NCBI RefSeq assembly: GCF_905163445.1
Contig: NC_053185.1
Span: forward strand, 14,216,001 to 14,280,000
Origin: Pararge aegeria
Lineage: Eukaryota > Arthropoda > Insecta > Lepidoptera > Nymphalidae
Length of the DNA: 64,000 nucleotides
Direction: 5' to 3'
Part shown: positions 11,141 to 21,774 of the stretch, one piece after another
Position numbering within the stretch: position 1 is the stretch's first letter
Layout of the letters: every line of letters starts with the position of its first letter
Notes under the pieces: model-generated
Told to the model about the DNA's origin: nothing
Seen by the model: only the letters and a program-made list of their open reading frames with translations
Databases searched by the model: none
Made by a program: the position numbers and the translations under genes

Positions 11141-11775
11141 CTTGTTCTCTAAACCCGATTTATTAGTGTGCTACCTGCTGTATAATACTGTATTGCTTTT
11201 TAATGGTTAAAATATGATATTGAATATATTTTTACGAAGGACTAGAACAACTTATGGTAAAAAATCTCTTACCTTTGAAGGTGCCAAATTTTATAATAAA
11301 ATAAATACCTATACCTGTAAAAAATGTAAACTCATTCAATGTATTCAAAACTAAATTAGCTTCTTGTATATTAAGTAATACCAATAAATTTAAAACGAAT
11401 GCATTGAATGAGTAGATAATAGTAAAATTTAATTTAGTTCAGTCTAATGGCGAAGTGTATTAATTTATTATAGAAAATTAAGTTTTCCTATGTGACTTAG
11501 GTCTTTTTATTTTAACCTATATTTAAATTTATTAGATTTAAGAGGAATGTGCAGCGTCCAAATAAACTCATGTGAGTTTCAGGATGCGAAGAATACAAAT
11601 TTTAGTACTTTGTGTAAAAAAATAATATAATCATATTTGGTAGCAGAAAAAGCATAGCTCTACGTGTAAACTCTACTACTACTAAATATGTCGCATCTGA
11701 ACAAAAGATATGCGATGAACGTAGGCACCTATGTCCTATATACATCATTGTAGACGTGATGTTTATATTTTATAA
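11141..11775. other. A+T-rich DNA, nothing recognised
   Basis: No repeat family or coding frame recognised. Confidence 0.4.
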
Positions 11776-12168
11776 TACTAGATGGGTGATCCGTCCTTTA
11801 GCTTTCTGCCATGGTAGGTACAAGATTTGCTTGCTCGGGATCGAGGAGACATTTTTGAGGATCAAACTCTGTATCATCCAAGTAAAATGGACCTAATGTC
11901 ATTCGTTTTAGAGTCGTAAATTCCGTTCTCCTGTTTTGTGTTTTAAAAACGTTCTCTCAAAAGCCCGAGCTGCAAAATTGTAGACAAATTTGAGCTTCAA
12001 CACAATGCAAATAAGGTCCATTTTACTCAGACGTATAAGTATTCCATACTCGAAAACGACTCTGCCATTGCGAGGAAATCTTGTACGACGGCATTTCACC
12101 CCTATTCTCCATGTTTGAGACGCAGGTTTTACTGCAAGCATATCCTCATGAATATCCAAAGAAAAAAA
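11776..12168 (-). repeat. Repeat G copy, possible Helitron-type terminus
   Basis: The + strand begins at ACTAGATGGGTGATCCG, so on the minus strand the element would end in CTAG followed by T, as Helitrons do. Internal blocks (TTGTAGACAAATTTGAGCTT, ATACTCGAAAACGACTC, ATTGCGAGG) recur at 17560-17800 (GCAGGCAAATTTGCAGCTTT, ATACTCGAAAACGACTCG). The other end is unclear. An 83-codon minus-strand frame at 11908-12159 is not recognised. Confidence 0.4.
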
Positions 12169-12198
12169 ATTAGTAAATATGATGTTACTGATTTTTAA

Positions 12199-12310
12199 AA
12201 GCTGCTTGATAGCAGCCAGTTCCGCTTACATCTCTCACAAGATAGAAAAATGAATGTTAATTTGAAAGAAATCAAAGCTGCCGAGTTTCTTGCTTACTTC
12301 TTCCCAGGAT
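12199..12310 (+). mobile_element. Family Y LINE 3' end relic
   Basis: It has CATCTCTCACAAGATAG at the end of the family Y coding region, followed by the diverged TGCCGAGTTTCTTGCTTAC of its 3' region. Old and truncated. Confidence 0.6.
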
Positions 12311-12429
12311 ATTGACATTTCGATTTCTTCGAGAGACAACAGAGGTTTAGCTTATCGTTAAATGGGCATCTAACGTTAAAATTATAGTACAGTCACATTG
12401 ATAGTCATGCAGAGGTCCGACGAAGACAT

Positions 12430-13100
12430 CTAGACAATGCACGATTGCATTGTACGATTGATTGGCAAGTGTGGGGCGCGCAAAAAAGCACGACGTTCTC
12501 ATTGCGTCCAAGTCTGCGTCCTTCGCGTGATTGGTTGCTCGCTGGACGCACTAAGGATGTAGGTTGGACGTGACAGTGTGCCCTTCGATTAAGGGTTCGG
12601 TACTCACTGTCGCGACGATGCCGGCTTTTACTACGAGATCAAAGGCATCGAACTACTGTATATGTCTTACACTGTGGTATAGCGTAGCTTCACCTAAAGA
12701 CTCATTGAGGAAGTTAAGGCAGAGCATTTTAGATTTAGATCCCAATGTTTAGATCCTCTGATGCTTTAAGGTGTGTCTCTAAACATTGTAATTTGTATCT
12801 TGTAACCACTAGTTACGTGTGAATGTACGTTGGGTAAAGGTAAAATGCTCTGCCATGTCCCCGGTGTGCGCAAACCATTAGTCGCTGGCGGGTCTGACTA
12901 CACTGGTGGCGCGTAGGTAGCAATCTAGCGTATTAGAGCGCGCGGCGTCGCGTGACGCGGGGGACGTTGACCGCGCCGCTCTTTGTGAGCAATTGCGTTA
13001 AGGTCGCTTACAGACGAAGCATTGGTATTATCTCAGTGTAAATATCAGTACTCGGAGATAGACGTAATGACTATTGAATTTTTTTCGATCTGCCGGCGCG
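12430..13100. other. G+C- and CpG-rich patch, unclassified
   Basis: Two CpG-rich runs (about 12470-12620 and 12890-12985) contrast with the surroundings. Tracts such as GCGCGCGGCGTCGCGTGACG are seen. A 62-codon frame at 12564-12752 has no recognisable product. Candidate promoter, exon or conserved element; composition is the only support. Confidence 0.2.
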
Positions 13101-14276
13101 GAGCAGTGATCTTATAAACACGAATAAACGGATGAACGTTGGGTGCACCACAGTCTTCTCTTTCCAAGATCATTCCTTTATGCAAAATGATAAAGTAAAA
13201 CCTAATAAGCACCTTCTACTTATAAGGATGTAAATAATAAGATAACAATCTAGAAGTTCCTTATAAAAGACCTTATAAATATCAGTTTAAAAGTCAATTA
13301 AGGCAAGGCTAGCAATTTAACTGTCTCTGCTTTCTAAAATTGTTTAAAATATAACTGTTACTACATATTTGTCGAACAATGCTAAACGAGTTACCTACTA
13401 ACCTGTACTTTATACCTGTCGTCTCAATAAGTCCATAGTTTTTAAACGTAAACTTATACAAAAATGCCGTAACCATCATTTTCATCCGAAATTCTTAAAA
13501 AAAATCAATGTGATTAACTTTAAACCAGATATTTTTTGCTTGTGGGACACATTATTTTTCCGAGTTTAATAGACTCATCCACCTGAGTAGAAGCGCATTA
13601 GTAACTAGTTATATGATTTTTAATTACAATTTAAACTGTAGCCTTGACTAAAGCAACAAGAGCAATTTTATTTCTAGGGTTTCTTTTTACGGTTCTCTTC
13701 TCAGTCGGTTCGCTCCTGTTAGAGCGGTCGTGATCCTCACTTAAGTATTGTGGCACGTTTGACTTTCCGTTGCCACTCCTCTCTGGAAGCTGCCTTTGTT
13801 GTGAACTCATGTTATGGGGTGGGATTTTTACTGTACATCTTTCGAAAGTGTTTGGTATAGTTTTGGTCAGATAAATAGGTACGCCTAGAATTTCAAATTT
13901 TCTAAATTTATACCTAGTAGTGTATGCGCAGCCTTATTAGTTGCTCCATTAACAGGGCTGTCTCTGGCACGATAACCATCCGCGTTGCATCAATGAAACC
14001 AGCTCGCGTCACATAATTAGTCCTTTCCACCTCGCAACTGCACTTTGATTCAGTAATAGGATTACGATTTAACCGACTTCAAGAATGAGCAGGCTATCAA
14101 GTTGTGAATTTTCTTTTTTGTTTGTTAATAGTACTCAGTATCTTCTTGACTTTATTTATTTTAGCAGGATCTGCATGAAGTTCTTTGGAAATTAAGGACG
14201 GAATTGTTGCAAAGATGAAAGCGATAACTTGTCCTCAATTCTAAACGAAAGCTACTGTATATAAACAAAATAAAAA
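13101..14276. other. A+T-rich DNA, nothing recognised
   Basis: No recognisable repeat or gene. Around 13690-13830 the sequence is somewhat richer in G+C. Confidence 0.4.
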
Positions 14277-14650
14277 AAAATACTAAGCTAATCGCCTCGT
14301 ATGACGACCGCAGGAAGACGGGTGTTGTCAACTGTATTTTGTTCTGAACTCAAAAAATGGTTAAAATAAAAAAATAAAAGAGACAACATGTCCCAAAAAT
14401 ATTACAAAGATACAACCTCTGCACAAGGTCTTCGTCAGTGGTGACGAGGTCCCCGATCTCCAACGTCATCCGGTCGTGGATATTAACTCTTATCAACGGA
14501 AACAGGGACATTTGGACTACATCACTACTCGAAAATCCCATGCAGTTTATACGCTACACGGCATACTTAGCAATAACATTTAGCTTTTCCCCCCGATATC
14601 ATCGAATGCCGGGCTCAACTCCTGCAGAGCTATAGCGATAACCCCCAACC
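14277..14650 (-). repeat. Unclassified GC-richer segment, probable transposon relic
   Basis: 14290-14345 (GTATGACGACCGCAGGAAGA, then TGTCAACTGTATTTTG) resembles 31165-31215 (GTACGATAACCCTGGGAAGG, GACAACTGTATTCTG), so it is a dispersed repeat. A 63-codon minus-strand frame at 14350-14541 follows. Its peptide, beginning MGFSSSDVVQMSLFPLIRV, is not recognised. I suspect a LINE-derived piece but cannot assign a family. Confidence 0.3.
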
Positions 14651-14855
14651 CGGAATCGCTGCTACAACCGTAAAGGTGTTTTTCAGCTACAGTTCACGAA
14701 ACTTATTTCTTTATGTACCGTTTAGTTTAGGTAACCGTCGTTTAACTGATAGCTAAAGATGTTTAAATAATTTTTGTACTAATCTGCCAAGATGCCCAAT
14801 TTACTCATCGCACCAGTTGAAGTTGTTTAAATAAAATACCATTACATAACGTTGT

Positions 14856-15007
14856 GTTTTTAACGCCTTTGGTTGCCTGGAAGAGATCGCTATGTAGCGA
14901 TAAGGCCGCCAAATTGTATACTTTTTTGTTAAATTTTTACTTTTAATTTGTTATGTTTATGTGGTGTACAATAAAAGTGTATTCATTCATTCATTCATTC
15001 ATTCATT
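14856..15007 (+). mobile_element. CR1-like LINE 3' tail ending in (ATTC)n
   Basis: It begins GGTTGCCTGGAAGAGATCGC, continues GTAGCGATAAGGCCGCC and TGTACAATAAAAGTGTATTC, and ends in about six ATTC units. The same GTTGCCTGGAAGAGATCGCT block occurs in the minus-strand LINE end at 23728-24195. A tandem-repeat 3' tail is typical of CR1/L2-type LINEs. No coding part is retained. Confidence 0.75.
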
Positions 15008-15529
15008 GTTAGAACAGAGGCATGATTATAATTATTATGATAATGATTATGAATTATTATAAACGGTTGAGGAGGAGAAGAACCCAAGAGAAGAAATAGA
15101 CAACCGTGCCAGATTCACCAACAGATAATCGTAAATAAAAAAAAGCTTGAAAGTTTTAATATACCAGCTCTTTTAAAAGATCTCATTATCACCTGTGGTC
15201 TTAAGCGGTAGATCCTGGGTCAAAACAATTTGGGAATTTATAAGCATCAGGAAATAAAAATAACCTAGCATGTGTCACACCCCTGAATCGCCAACTTGTC
15301 TAGTTTGCATTTGCACAATAGTGCCAAATCTAGTCGGTATGTGCGTCGCCAATGCAAGTCAGGAGCAACGACCGTCGCGAATCCGAAACGCAATAACGGT
15401 GCCCCTTGAGTGGTTTACGCTTCGATCAATATAGTACTAGATATGCAGTTTCAACTTCCAGACAGAATCTAGAAAAAAAGTCGTATGTAAGTTTGCCTTT
15501 TGTTTTTTACGTAGGTCACAACAGGAGCA

Positions 15530-15792
15530 GTAGAGTTTTATGGGACCGAGCACGTCCAACAGGCAGGAGACAAAAATTATATCCCCGGACTATATCCCCT
15601 GACAGGAGTTATAAATAACGTGTCCACTTGCTAATGCACGCGAATATGGAATACGAGATATTATTTCCACTTGTGCGCGAGTGCTCTGAGTTGATAAAGC
15701 TGTGAGAGAAGATACATTTTTATCCTTTCCGCGGGGAGATAATTGTCTCCAACGCATGCTAGCCGTGCTGTGAAGTACATACTACCGCAAAG
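15530..15792 (+). repeat. Repeat I copy
   Basis: Blocks CAGGAGACAAAAATTATATC, ATTTCCACTTGTGCGCGAGT, GAGTTGATAAAGCTGTG, ATACATTTTTATCCTTTCC and GGGGAGATAATTGTCTCC recur in the same order at 55148-55385 and in part at 34300-34402 and 46643-46722. Paired 'tatcccc/ggggata' blocks suggest a palindromic non-autonomous DNA element, but the ends could not be set. Confidence 0.5.
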
Positions 15793-15796
15793 CAGC

Positions 15797-16240
15797 GTTG
15801 TTTTTTTCCGGTCTGAAGGGCGTGGCTATACCGTTGTAATAACAGGCAAATGAGGCTTAAATAAATAAATAAATATACTACGACAATACACACAACGCCA
15901 TCTAGCCCCAAAGGAAGCGTAGCTTGTGTTATGGGTACTAAGACGACTGATGAATATTTTTATGAATAATATACATAAATACTTAGAATATACATATAAA
16001 TACCCAGACACTGACCAACATTCATGCTCATCACACAAACATTTTCCAGTTGTGGGAATCGAACCCACGGCCCTGGGTTCAGAAAGCAGGGTTGCTGCAA
16101 ACTGCGCCAATCGGCTGTCAAACTTAACTTAACACCTACTCTTAGTAATGGTCTCTAAGGTTGATGGAAATATGGCGGCACTTTGTGGGATGTCTTCCTT
16201 GAGTGCCCTTTGAGATATTGCTCTGTGTATAGGCGATAGT
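15797..16240 (+). repeat. Repeat F copy, split by a SINE-1 insertion
   Basis: Left part 15797-15858 (TTTCCGGTCTGAAGGGCGTG, GTAATAACAGGCAAATGAGG) and right part 16120-16240 (CTCTAAGGTTGATGG, TGCCCTTTGAGATATTGCTC, AGGCGATAGTTT) together correspond to the continuous repeat F at 27120-27305. The interruption is the SINE-1 copy at 15858-16119, with CTTAA on both sides as a likely part of its target duplication. Confidence 0.7.
15858..16119 (-). mobile_element. SINE-1, near full length, tRNA-derived
   Basis: On the minus strand it starts GCCGATTGGCGCAGTTTGCA (a box A-like segment) and carries GTGGGTTCGATTCCCAC (a box B matching GGTTCGANTCC, inside a perfect T-arm stem). A non-tRNA body follows (AATGTTTGTGTGATGAGC, GTACCCATAACACAAGC, TAGATGGCGTTGTGTG), and it ends in ATTT repeats. 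These are internal RNA polymerase III promoter elements. It is non-coding and would need a LINE's reverse transcriptase to move. Confidence 0.9.
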
Positions 16241-16348
16241 TTCTCACTTACAATGCTTGGTCAAAAAAACACAAGCTTCTCAGTAACAAAAAGAACGCAA
16301 ATAAATTCCTTCGCGAGTAAAACCCTATTTTTCACTGACCTGACTGAC

Positions 16349-16395
16349 AGCCAGAAAGTACATACAGGGTATGCACAGGGTATAAGAGTATACGC
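16349..16395 (+). mobile_element. Fragment of hAT-like MITE terminus
   Basis: ACAGGGTATGCACAGGGTAT matches the inner part of the MITE terminal repeat seen at 28479-28679 and 38032-38222. It is cut short by the adjoining LINE piece. Confidence 0.45.
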
Positions 16396-16712
16396 TTTTA
16401 CAACATGATTCCTAAGGAAATTCTTGACCTACCAATGCATACTCAATGCATGCATAATCATTTGATGAATTCCTCAATGACAAGGTAGATTGGAAGCAGC
16501 CAGCCTCGCTCTCATCTCCCACAAGATAGCAAAATGATTGTAAATGTTGATGTTGGAAAAGAGCAACTACTGAGTTTCTTGCCGGCTCTTCTCGGTAGAA
16601 TCTGCTTTCCGAACCGGTGGTAGAGTCACTACAAATATACATACTTGACGTTTCAAAAGTGCTTATAAAGTAGGCCTACTTGAAATAAATGAAATTGAGT
16701 TTGAATTTATGT
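16385..16712 (+). pseudogene. Family Y LINE: C-terminal coding remnant and 3' region
   Basis: The 5' part aligns with the family Y C-terminus (TACGCTTTTACAACATGATT, TTTGATGAATTCCTCAATGA, CTCCCACAAGATAG). It is followed by the 3' region (GAGTTTCTTGCCGGC, GGTAGAATCTGCTTTCC, GTAGAGTCACTACAAA) and the end TGAAATAAATGAAATTGAGT. Coding is broken. It is a 5'-truncated copy of the most frequent LINE in the window. Confidence 0.8.
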
Positions 16713-16768
16713 ACTTAGCGGGCAGATTATATAAAATGAGAAAATCTTCAGCCCGAATTATAAAAAAC

Positions 16769-16915
16769 TTCATCATCATCATCATCTCAACCAATTGACG
16801 TCCACTGCTGGACATAGGTCTTTTGTAGGGAGTTCCACAATGCACGGTCCTGGGCCGCTTGCCTCCAACGGCTCCCAGCTACCCTGTGGATACCCTCAAT
16901 ACACGCGACTGCTGA
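16769..16915 (-). pseudogene. RTE-type LINE 3' end, 5'-truncated
   Basis: On the minus strand it encodes a peptide close to 'RWRQAAQDRALWNSLQKTYVQ'-type sequence (compare residues 634-660 of the 60122-62104 product), then TGGTTGAGATGATGATGATG, the TGA-repeat tail. Only the last ~45 codons are left. Divergence from the long copy is moderate. Confidence 0.8.
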
Positions 16916-17152
16916 CAGCACATCTATTTTAATATTGATCGAAGGTTTTAAAATTAAAGTCTATTCGACTCATCTTGACATCTTAAAAATAAGGGTTAAA
17001 ATTCTGAAATAGTACGTTAACTATTAACAACATTATATTACTTTAAGCAACATATAATATTTGCTCGTTAGCAATCGAGGATCCGTTTTCGAGTATCGAA
17101 ATACTCGAACACAGGAGTAAAATATATCTTATGCCTATTCTATTAAAGCTTT

Positions 17153-17445
17153 CTATTCTATTACCGCGAGGCACCGGAAGGATCTGCATCCCTACGTGGT
17201 CGATATACCGCGGACGCGTACGAAGCGCTTCGCATCTTCGTTTCTAATTCGCACCGCTAGGATCTGGAATGCTCTTCCAGCTTCCATTTTCCCCAGTTCT
17301 TTCAACATTAGTACCTTCAAATCAAGAGTGAATAGGCATCTTCTAGGCAAGCGCGCTCCACCTTAGGCTGCATCATCGCTTACCATCAGGTGTGATTGCA
17401 GTCAAGCGCTCGTCTATAAATATAAAAAAAAAAAAAAAAAAAAAA
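17153..17445 (+). pseudogene. Jockey/CR1-type LINE C-terminus, 3' UTR and poly-A tail
   Basis: One frame reads HPYVVDIPRTRTKRFASSFL, IRTARIWNALPASIFPSSFN, then FKSRVNRHLLGKRAPP and stop at 17364-17366. The 'RTARIWNALP...FK..VNRHL' arrangement is the usual C-terminal end of jockey/CR1-type reverse transcriptases; the catalytic domain is missing. A ~55-base 3' UTR leads to about 22 A residues. AAAGCTTT flanks both sides (17145-17152 and 17443-17450) as a likely target duplication, partly ambiguous with the A tail. The 3' UTR matches the tail of SINE-3. Confidence 0.85.
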
Positions 17446-17494
17446 GCTTTAATTAGCCTAAAATTCTTTAACTAGGGCATTTGACAAAACGTTT

Positions 17495-17800
17495 GTAAAA
17501 TAAAAATGAGATGCACCTCCTGTAGGTCCTCTCATTTTTATTTTTTGCGACTCTAAAACGATTATTTGGTACATTTTACATTGACATTATACAGAGTTAT
17601 ATATAACGATATAAAAACGGGCGATAACGACTCCTCGATTGCGAGCATGCCAATCTTGTACTAAACAAAAAGCCTTAGCTAGAATTGCAGGCAAATTTGC
17701 AGCTTTAAAACAATACGTAGATCCATCTTACTATGATGTTAAAGTATTTCGATACTCGAAAACGACTCGTCGATCGCGAGAGCAAATCATGTACCTACTT
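17495..17800. repeat. Repeat G copy with a terminal hairpin
   Basis: AAAATAAAAATGAGA near 17497 is mirrored by TCTCATTTTTATTTT near 17530, giving a 15-bp stem. Further on, GCAGGCAAATTTGCAGCTTT and ATACTCGAAAACGACTCG correspond to 11776-12168. A shorter relative lies at 17085-17135 (CGAGGATCCGTTTTCGAGTA). Confidence 0.45.
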
Positions 17801-18064
17801 AGGCTACAGACAGTCTAACCGTCATACGTCCGTCGAGTTGAGCACCGTTACCGCGGCTCCAAAACGCGACGGTCGTTGCTCCTACATAATTTGCTGCGCG
17901 CAAATCACGACATATTATTTGGCGAGGTCAGGTTGAAGTCGAATTTTCATTAGGAAATAATTGCATCGAATTAGTTTCTTGGCGTTAAATTCATCTACTG
18001 GTCTGTAGCGAGGCTCCGGAAGCTTAGCAACCGCTTACGGGTCCGGGTGTGGTTTTATATAATA

Positions 18065-18362
18065 CTAGCATGTGCCCGCGACTTCGTTTACGTGGACTTC
18101 AGAATTGGGTCTAAAGCTTAACAATTTTTATTCCCCACGGAGACTATTTGAGAGATCGATATAGAAAGTACACGTCCTTTTCTATAGCATAGGTGACATG
18201 CATACCATATTTCAAAGCTGTCTGTTTCAATTTTCCCTCGGGAGCTACTCAAGGAATCGGGATAAAAGGTAGCCAATGTTCTTTTCCATGTCAAAGGTTA
18301 CATGCATGACAAATTTCTTCCAAATCCGTTCAGCCGTTTTTGTGCGATTACACTAGCTAGCT
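18065..18362 (-). mobile_element. Helitron-like element, 3' end intact, 5' end lost
   Basis: The + strand begins CTAGCATGTGCCCGCGACTT after an A, so on the minus strand the element ends in a GC-rich hairpin region and CTAG followed by T. Internal blocks AGCCGTTTTTGTGCGATTAC and GGGATAAAAGGTAGCCAATG belong to this abundant family. No Rep/helicase coding is present, so it is non-autonomous. Confidence 0.65.
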
Positions 18363-18369
18363 GTTTTAA

Positions 18370-19254
18370 AGCATATTTTAAATTGCGTATTCTAAAAGAT
18401 AATAGCGTGTAGTTTTTAAAAATAACTAAAATTAAGTGTTGCTTTAAAAATAACTGTTTTGTTTAGGTACCGCCTTAATTTTTTTAACTCGCTATTACTT
18501 CTCCATAAATATCCGATTGGTATGAATTAAAAAGTGTTCAACTAATAACTACTCTTGGTGCTAAAACTCCTTATTTGTATATGATTAATACTGTGACACC
18601 GTGATGTGAACTGTGAACCGACTTTTTTTTTACCGGCGATTTATTTATTTTATTAATAATTTTCTCGGCGCACGCCAAGTATCGAATTTTATAGGCAAAA
18701 TTATGCTACTTTAGGTTACATTATTGCAATTTTCTTAAGGATCTCCAATTTTTTTTTAAATAAATTATTCTTCGTTATACTTATTACTTCGCGATAGTTA
18801 GGCTTTCTTTTGGTGAATAAATGGTTAAATTTGGTTCAGTACTTTCGAAGCCTATTACTTAATAACAAACAAACAAAAAATTCTTTCCTCTTTATACCTA
18901 TACATTAATACCTAGTAGGTAGGTAATAAAAGTTAAAAACTACAAACTCAGTTTCGTATTCAAAAGATTAGGTATACAAACTAGATCTCAAAATAAAACG
19001 TATACCTATTGTTTTAATCAAGATCTATATTGGTATAATTAAAATAGCTCTGTCCGTGGCTTCGTCCGCATTTTTTCGGTTATTTCCAAATCCCGCGGAA
19101 ACCGTTTATTATCCCGCACTAAGGAGTAGATAATCGAGTCGAACATAGTTTGCTTGTTTGTAACAAAAACACGGGATTTATAAAAAAGCGTAATACAACG
19201 CGCAAAAGCTAGTAAATAAATAAACATTTCCATTATTCACTCTTTCGCATTATT
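18370..19254. other. A+T-rich DNA, nothing recognised
   Basis: No gene or repeat family identified; a 64-codon minus-strand frame at 19039-19233 is not recognised. Confidence 0.4.
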
Positions 19255-19255
19255 T

Positions 19256-19460
19256 AGTCTGGTGGGCTTTGGCCGTGGCTAGTTACCACTCTACCAACAA
19301 AAACGTGCCTCTAAGCGATTTAGTGTTCCGGTGCGATGTCGTGCGAGATCATACACCCTAACAGGTTAGACCGCCTACCATCTTAGACTGCATCATCACT
19401 TAAGACCAGGTGAGATTACAGTCAAGGGCTAACTTGTAGTAAAATAAAAAATAAAAAAAA
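19256..19460 (+). mobile_element. SINE-3, lacking its tRNA-like head
   Basis: It carries GGTGGGCTTTGGCCGTGGCT, CTCTAAGCGATTTAGTGTTC, CCCTAACAGGTTAG and CTTAGACTGCATCATCAC, then GTCAAGGGCTAACTTGTAGT and an A-rich end. The last ~70 bases are shared with the 3' UTR of the LINE at 17153-17445. Confidence 0.85.
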
Positions 19461-19530
19461 TTGGTTGTCTGTAAAGTCGGCTTACTGACGATAGTTGAAC
19501 GTGACAACGTCGTAAGAAAATACTGATGGA

Positions 19531-19910
19531 ATGGTTGCATTTTTCAAAAGAAAATTCTTATTTTATTTGTTTGATAGATATTATCGTTGCTATAAACAAT
19601 TGACACCACATTCACTTTTCACTGCACTTCATCCTTGCCGAAAACATGTAAATGTATTAATGTATAGAAGCTGTCCTCGCGGACGCATCGCTCACTCAAG
19701 TAGGAGAGAGACAGATGTCGAACGCGGAGGCCGACTGTGCCTCTTCGTCGCTCGTTACGAGCTCTCGCTTGCACTTCAAGCCTTGAATGGAACGCCTCAG
19801 AGCGAGGTAACGCCGCATACGTCATGTTTTTGTGTGCGTGCAGCCGGCTCCATCGAATTATAAGACGTTGTAACGTCAAAAATGTTATTTTTAGTAAGGA
19901 TATCAATCAA
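19531..19910. other. GC-richer region with overlapping frames on both strands, unclassified
   Basis: Frames of 110 codons (+, 19531-19863) and 95 codons (-, 19619-19906) overlap, but neither peptide is recognised. The G+C-rich core is 19670-19870, containing GAACGCCTCAGAGCGAGGTA and CGCCGCATACGTCATG. Overlapping frames on both strands are expected where stop codons are rare because of G+C content. It could be a repeat I do not know. Confidence 0.25.
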
Positions 19911-20216
19911 TGGTAAAGTAGATGCAACATTCTTTGCTAATTCGGGGCAACGACCGCTTAGCAAATAAGTAGTAACGGTGGCCAGCGTTTGCTAATGAGA
20001 AGTCCAAAGGGGGTAATTCATCAATCACAGTTTTTGTTCCCAACTCATTATATATTCAGTTTATTGCACAACCAAAAAAAACAGCCAACCTTTGGACGTG
20101 CGAGTAAAACGAGCGTGGGTGTGGTCAAAAAATTTTTATAAGTAAAAAAATTAAAATAGATATAGGTATATATGTAAAATACCTAAAAATTTATAAATAT
20201 ATATACATATAAATAT

Positions 20217-20545
20217 ATCATCATATCAACCGATAGGCGTCCAGACGTGTAGGGAATTCCAAATTCCACGGTTTTGTGCCGCTTGGATCCAGCGGCTACC
20301 TGCGACGCGCTTAATGTTGTCTGTCCACCTCGTTGGGGGTCGTCGCTGCGCTTACCAGTTCGGGGCTGCCCTTCTAGCACTTTGGGACCCCGACGTCCAT
20401 CCTTTCTCCGAACAATGTGCCCGGCCCATTACCACTTCAGCTTCGCGACTCGTTGAGCTATGCCGGTAACTCTGGTTCTTCTACGAATCTCTGATTCGAG
20501 CGCGTAGAGATACTCCGAGCATAGCTCTCTCCATCGCCCGCTGTG
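20217..20545 (-). pseudogene. RTE-type LINE 3' end, 5'-truncated
   Basis: The minus strand reads from GCGGGCGATGGAGAGAGC through ATCTCTACGCG and GAAGAACCAGAGTTACC to TCGGTTGATATGATGATA. It matches about 61763-62123 of the long RTE copy. It lacks a few bases in the GGTAAGCGCAGC..CGACCCCC stretch, a deletion shared with the copy at 46741-47180, which shifts the frame. Not functional. Confidence 0.85.
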
Positions 20546-20621
20546 TGAAATATAAATATATATATAGCATATATATGTATATATATATATTGTATAAATA
20601 ATTATATATAAATCTGAACCC

Positions 20622-20662
20622 ACGCCTCAGGTTGATGGACACAGGGCGTTTATAGGTGATGG
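20622..20662 (+). repeat. Repeat F fragment
   Basis: CTCAGGTTGATGGACACAGG and TATAGGTGATGGTTT match repeat F. Short. Confidence 0.5.
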
Positions 20663-20684
20663 TTTACCACCAGGAAAAGCTGGA

Positions 20685-20868
20685 CCGTCAATTCAGGGCA
20701 GGGGTCTCTTCTCACAATGATAAGGGCTAAAGGCCGTAGTCCACCACGCTGGCCCAGTGGGATTGGTGGACTCCACACACCTTTGAGAACATTATGGAGA
20801 ACCCTTAGGCATGCAGGTTTCCTCAGGATTTTTTCCTTCACCGTTGAAGTTATATTTTAGTTGTTTGA
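20685..20868 (-). mobile_element. SINE-2 body fragment
   Basis: Seen on the + strand as GCAGGGGTCTCTTCTCACAA, GTAGTCCACCACGCTGGCCC, CACACACCTTTGAGAACATT, GCATGCAGGTTTCCTCA and TTTTCCTTCACCGTTGAAG. This is the SINE-2 body without its tRNA-like head and without the TGA tail. Confidence 0.8.
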
Positions 20869-20937
20869 AAAAAACTATACACTTTGTATTTAATTACTTA
20901 TTGAAAAGATTGCTTGTAAAGTTGTAATTTTGAAGCG

Positions 20938-21085
20938 TACCAAGCCCCTGGTCTCATCAGTCGCAAGACAGAATATTGATTGTAAAATACCAATGTTGGA
21001 AAATAGGAACTGCTGAGTTTTTTGCCGGCTTCTTCTCTGCCTGTGGTAGAGTCACTAAAATGTAAACAGACAGCTGTCTGTCAGG
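20938..21085 (+). mobile_element. Family Y LINE 3' region fragment
   Basis: TCATCAGTCGCAAGACAG, ACTGCTGAGTTTTTTGCCGG, CTTCTTCTCTGCC and GGTAGAGTCACTAAAA are in the order expected for the family Y 3' region. Confidence 0.65.
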
Positions 21086-21261
21086 TTTAATAGGTGTAAT
21101 ACACCTCGTGCCTGAAAAAAAAACCTTATTAATAATAAACACGTTCCTGGATCGATTTTACCGTGCTCTCTAAGGAAATGAAGTAGCGAAAGCCACTTTG
21201 TTTACTACAGAATACAGATAAGTACTCAGAATTTCCTTTACCTAAAAAAACACAATACCTA

Positions 21262-21350
21262 ATAATTTTTGGCATCACCGGGGATCGAAGTATAGCCTCA
21301 TAAGCCGTAGTAGGATGTTAGGTAAGTACTAGACCATGAGTTGAGATATG
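21262..21350 (-). mobile_element. SINE-4 relic, tRNA-like head
   Basis: The + strand has GGGGATCGAAGTATAGCCTC and a putative head region. It parallels the head of SINE-4 at 25712-25984. Weak but ordered similarity. Confidence 0.4.
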
Positions 21351-21562
21351 TACCTACCCACTTACAATCTTCTAATACCTATGTAGGTGTGAAGTCGTGA
21401 ATGACTCTATTTGTTGGTCCCGCAATGACAAACACATACTTAGTACCAAATGTCAAGTGCTTTGTGTATTTGGACTTTGGAGATCGTATGTCTAAATGAA
21501 CACACAAAATGGTAATGAACTGTTCATTAGTTATTTACTCTTACAAAGTCTACTTTATGTAG

Positions 21563-21690
21563 TTAAATTCAAATTCAAAACTTCTTTATTCATGTAGGCC
21601 TATCGCAGGCACTTATGAAGCGTTCATACATATTTGTTTACATTATTGTAAGGGGATGGTGGTAGCTTCGTTCGCCAACAAAGTTAACAA
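21563..21690 (-). mobile_element. Family Y LINE 3' terminal fragment
   Basis: On the + strand: AATTCAAATTCAAAACTTC, TTTATTCATGTAGGCCTATC and GGCACTTATGAAGCG. This is the inverted 3' terminus of family Y or a close relative. Confidence 0.55.
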
Positions 21691-21774
21691 CAAAATTTAA
21701 GTAAGTTAACAACATAAGTTAAGTTCAACAACAAAAGTTATAACAGTGAGAATAACTGCCAAGTTTCCTTTTGA

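Noticed and set aside
15826..16132. 94- and 68-codon frames, and similar ones at 27398-27655 and 38571-38786
   Set aside because: They lie entirely inside tRNA-derived SINE-1 copies, which are non-coding.
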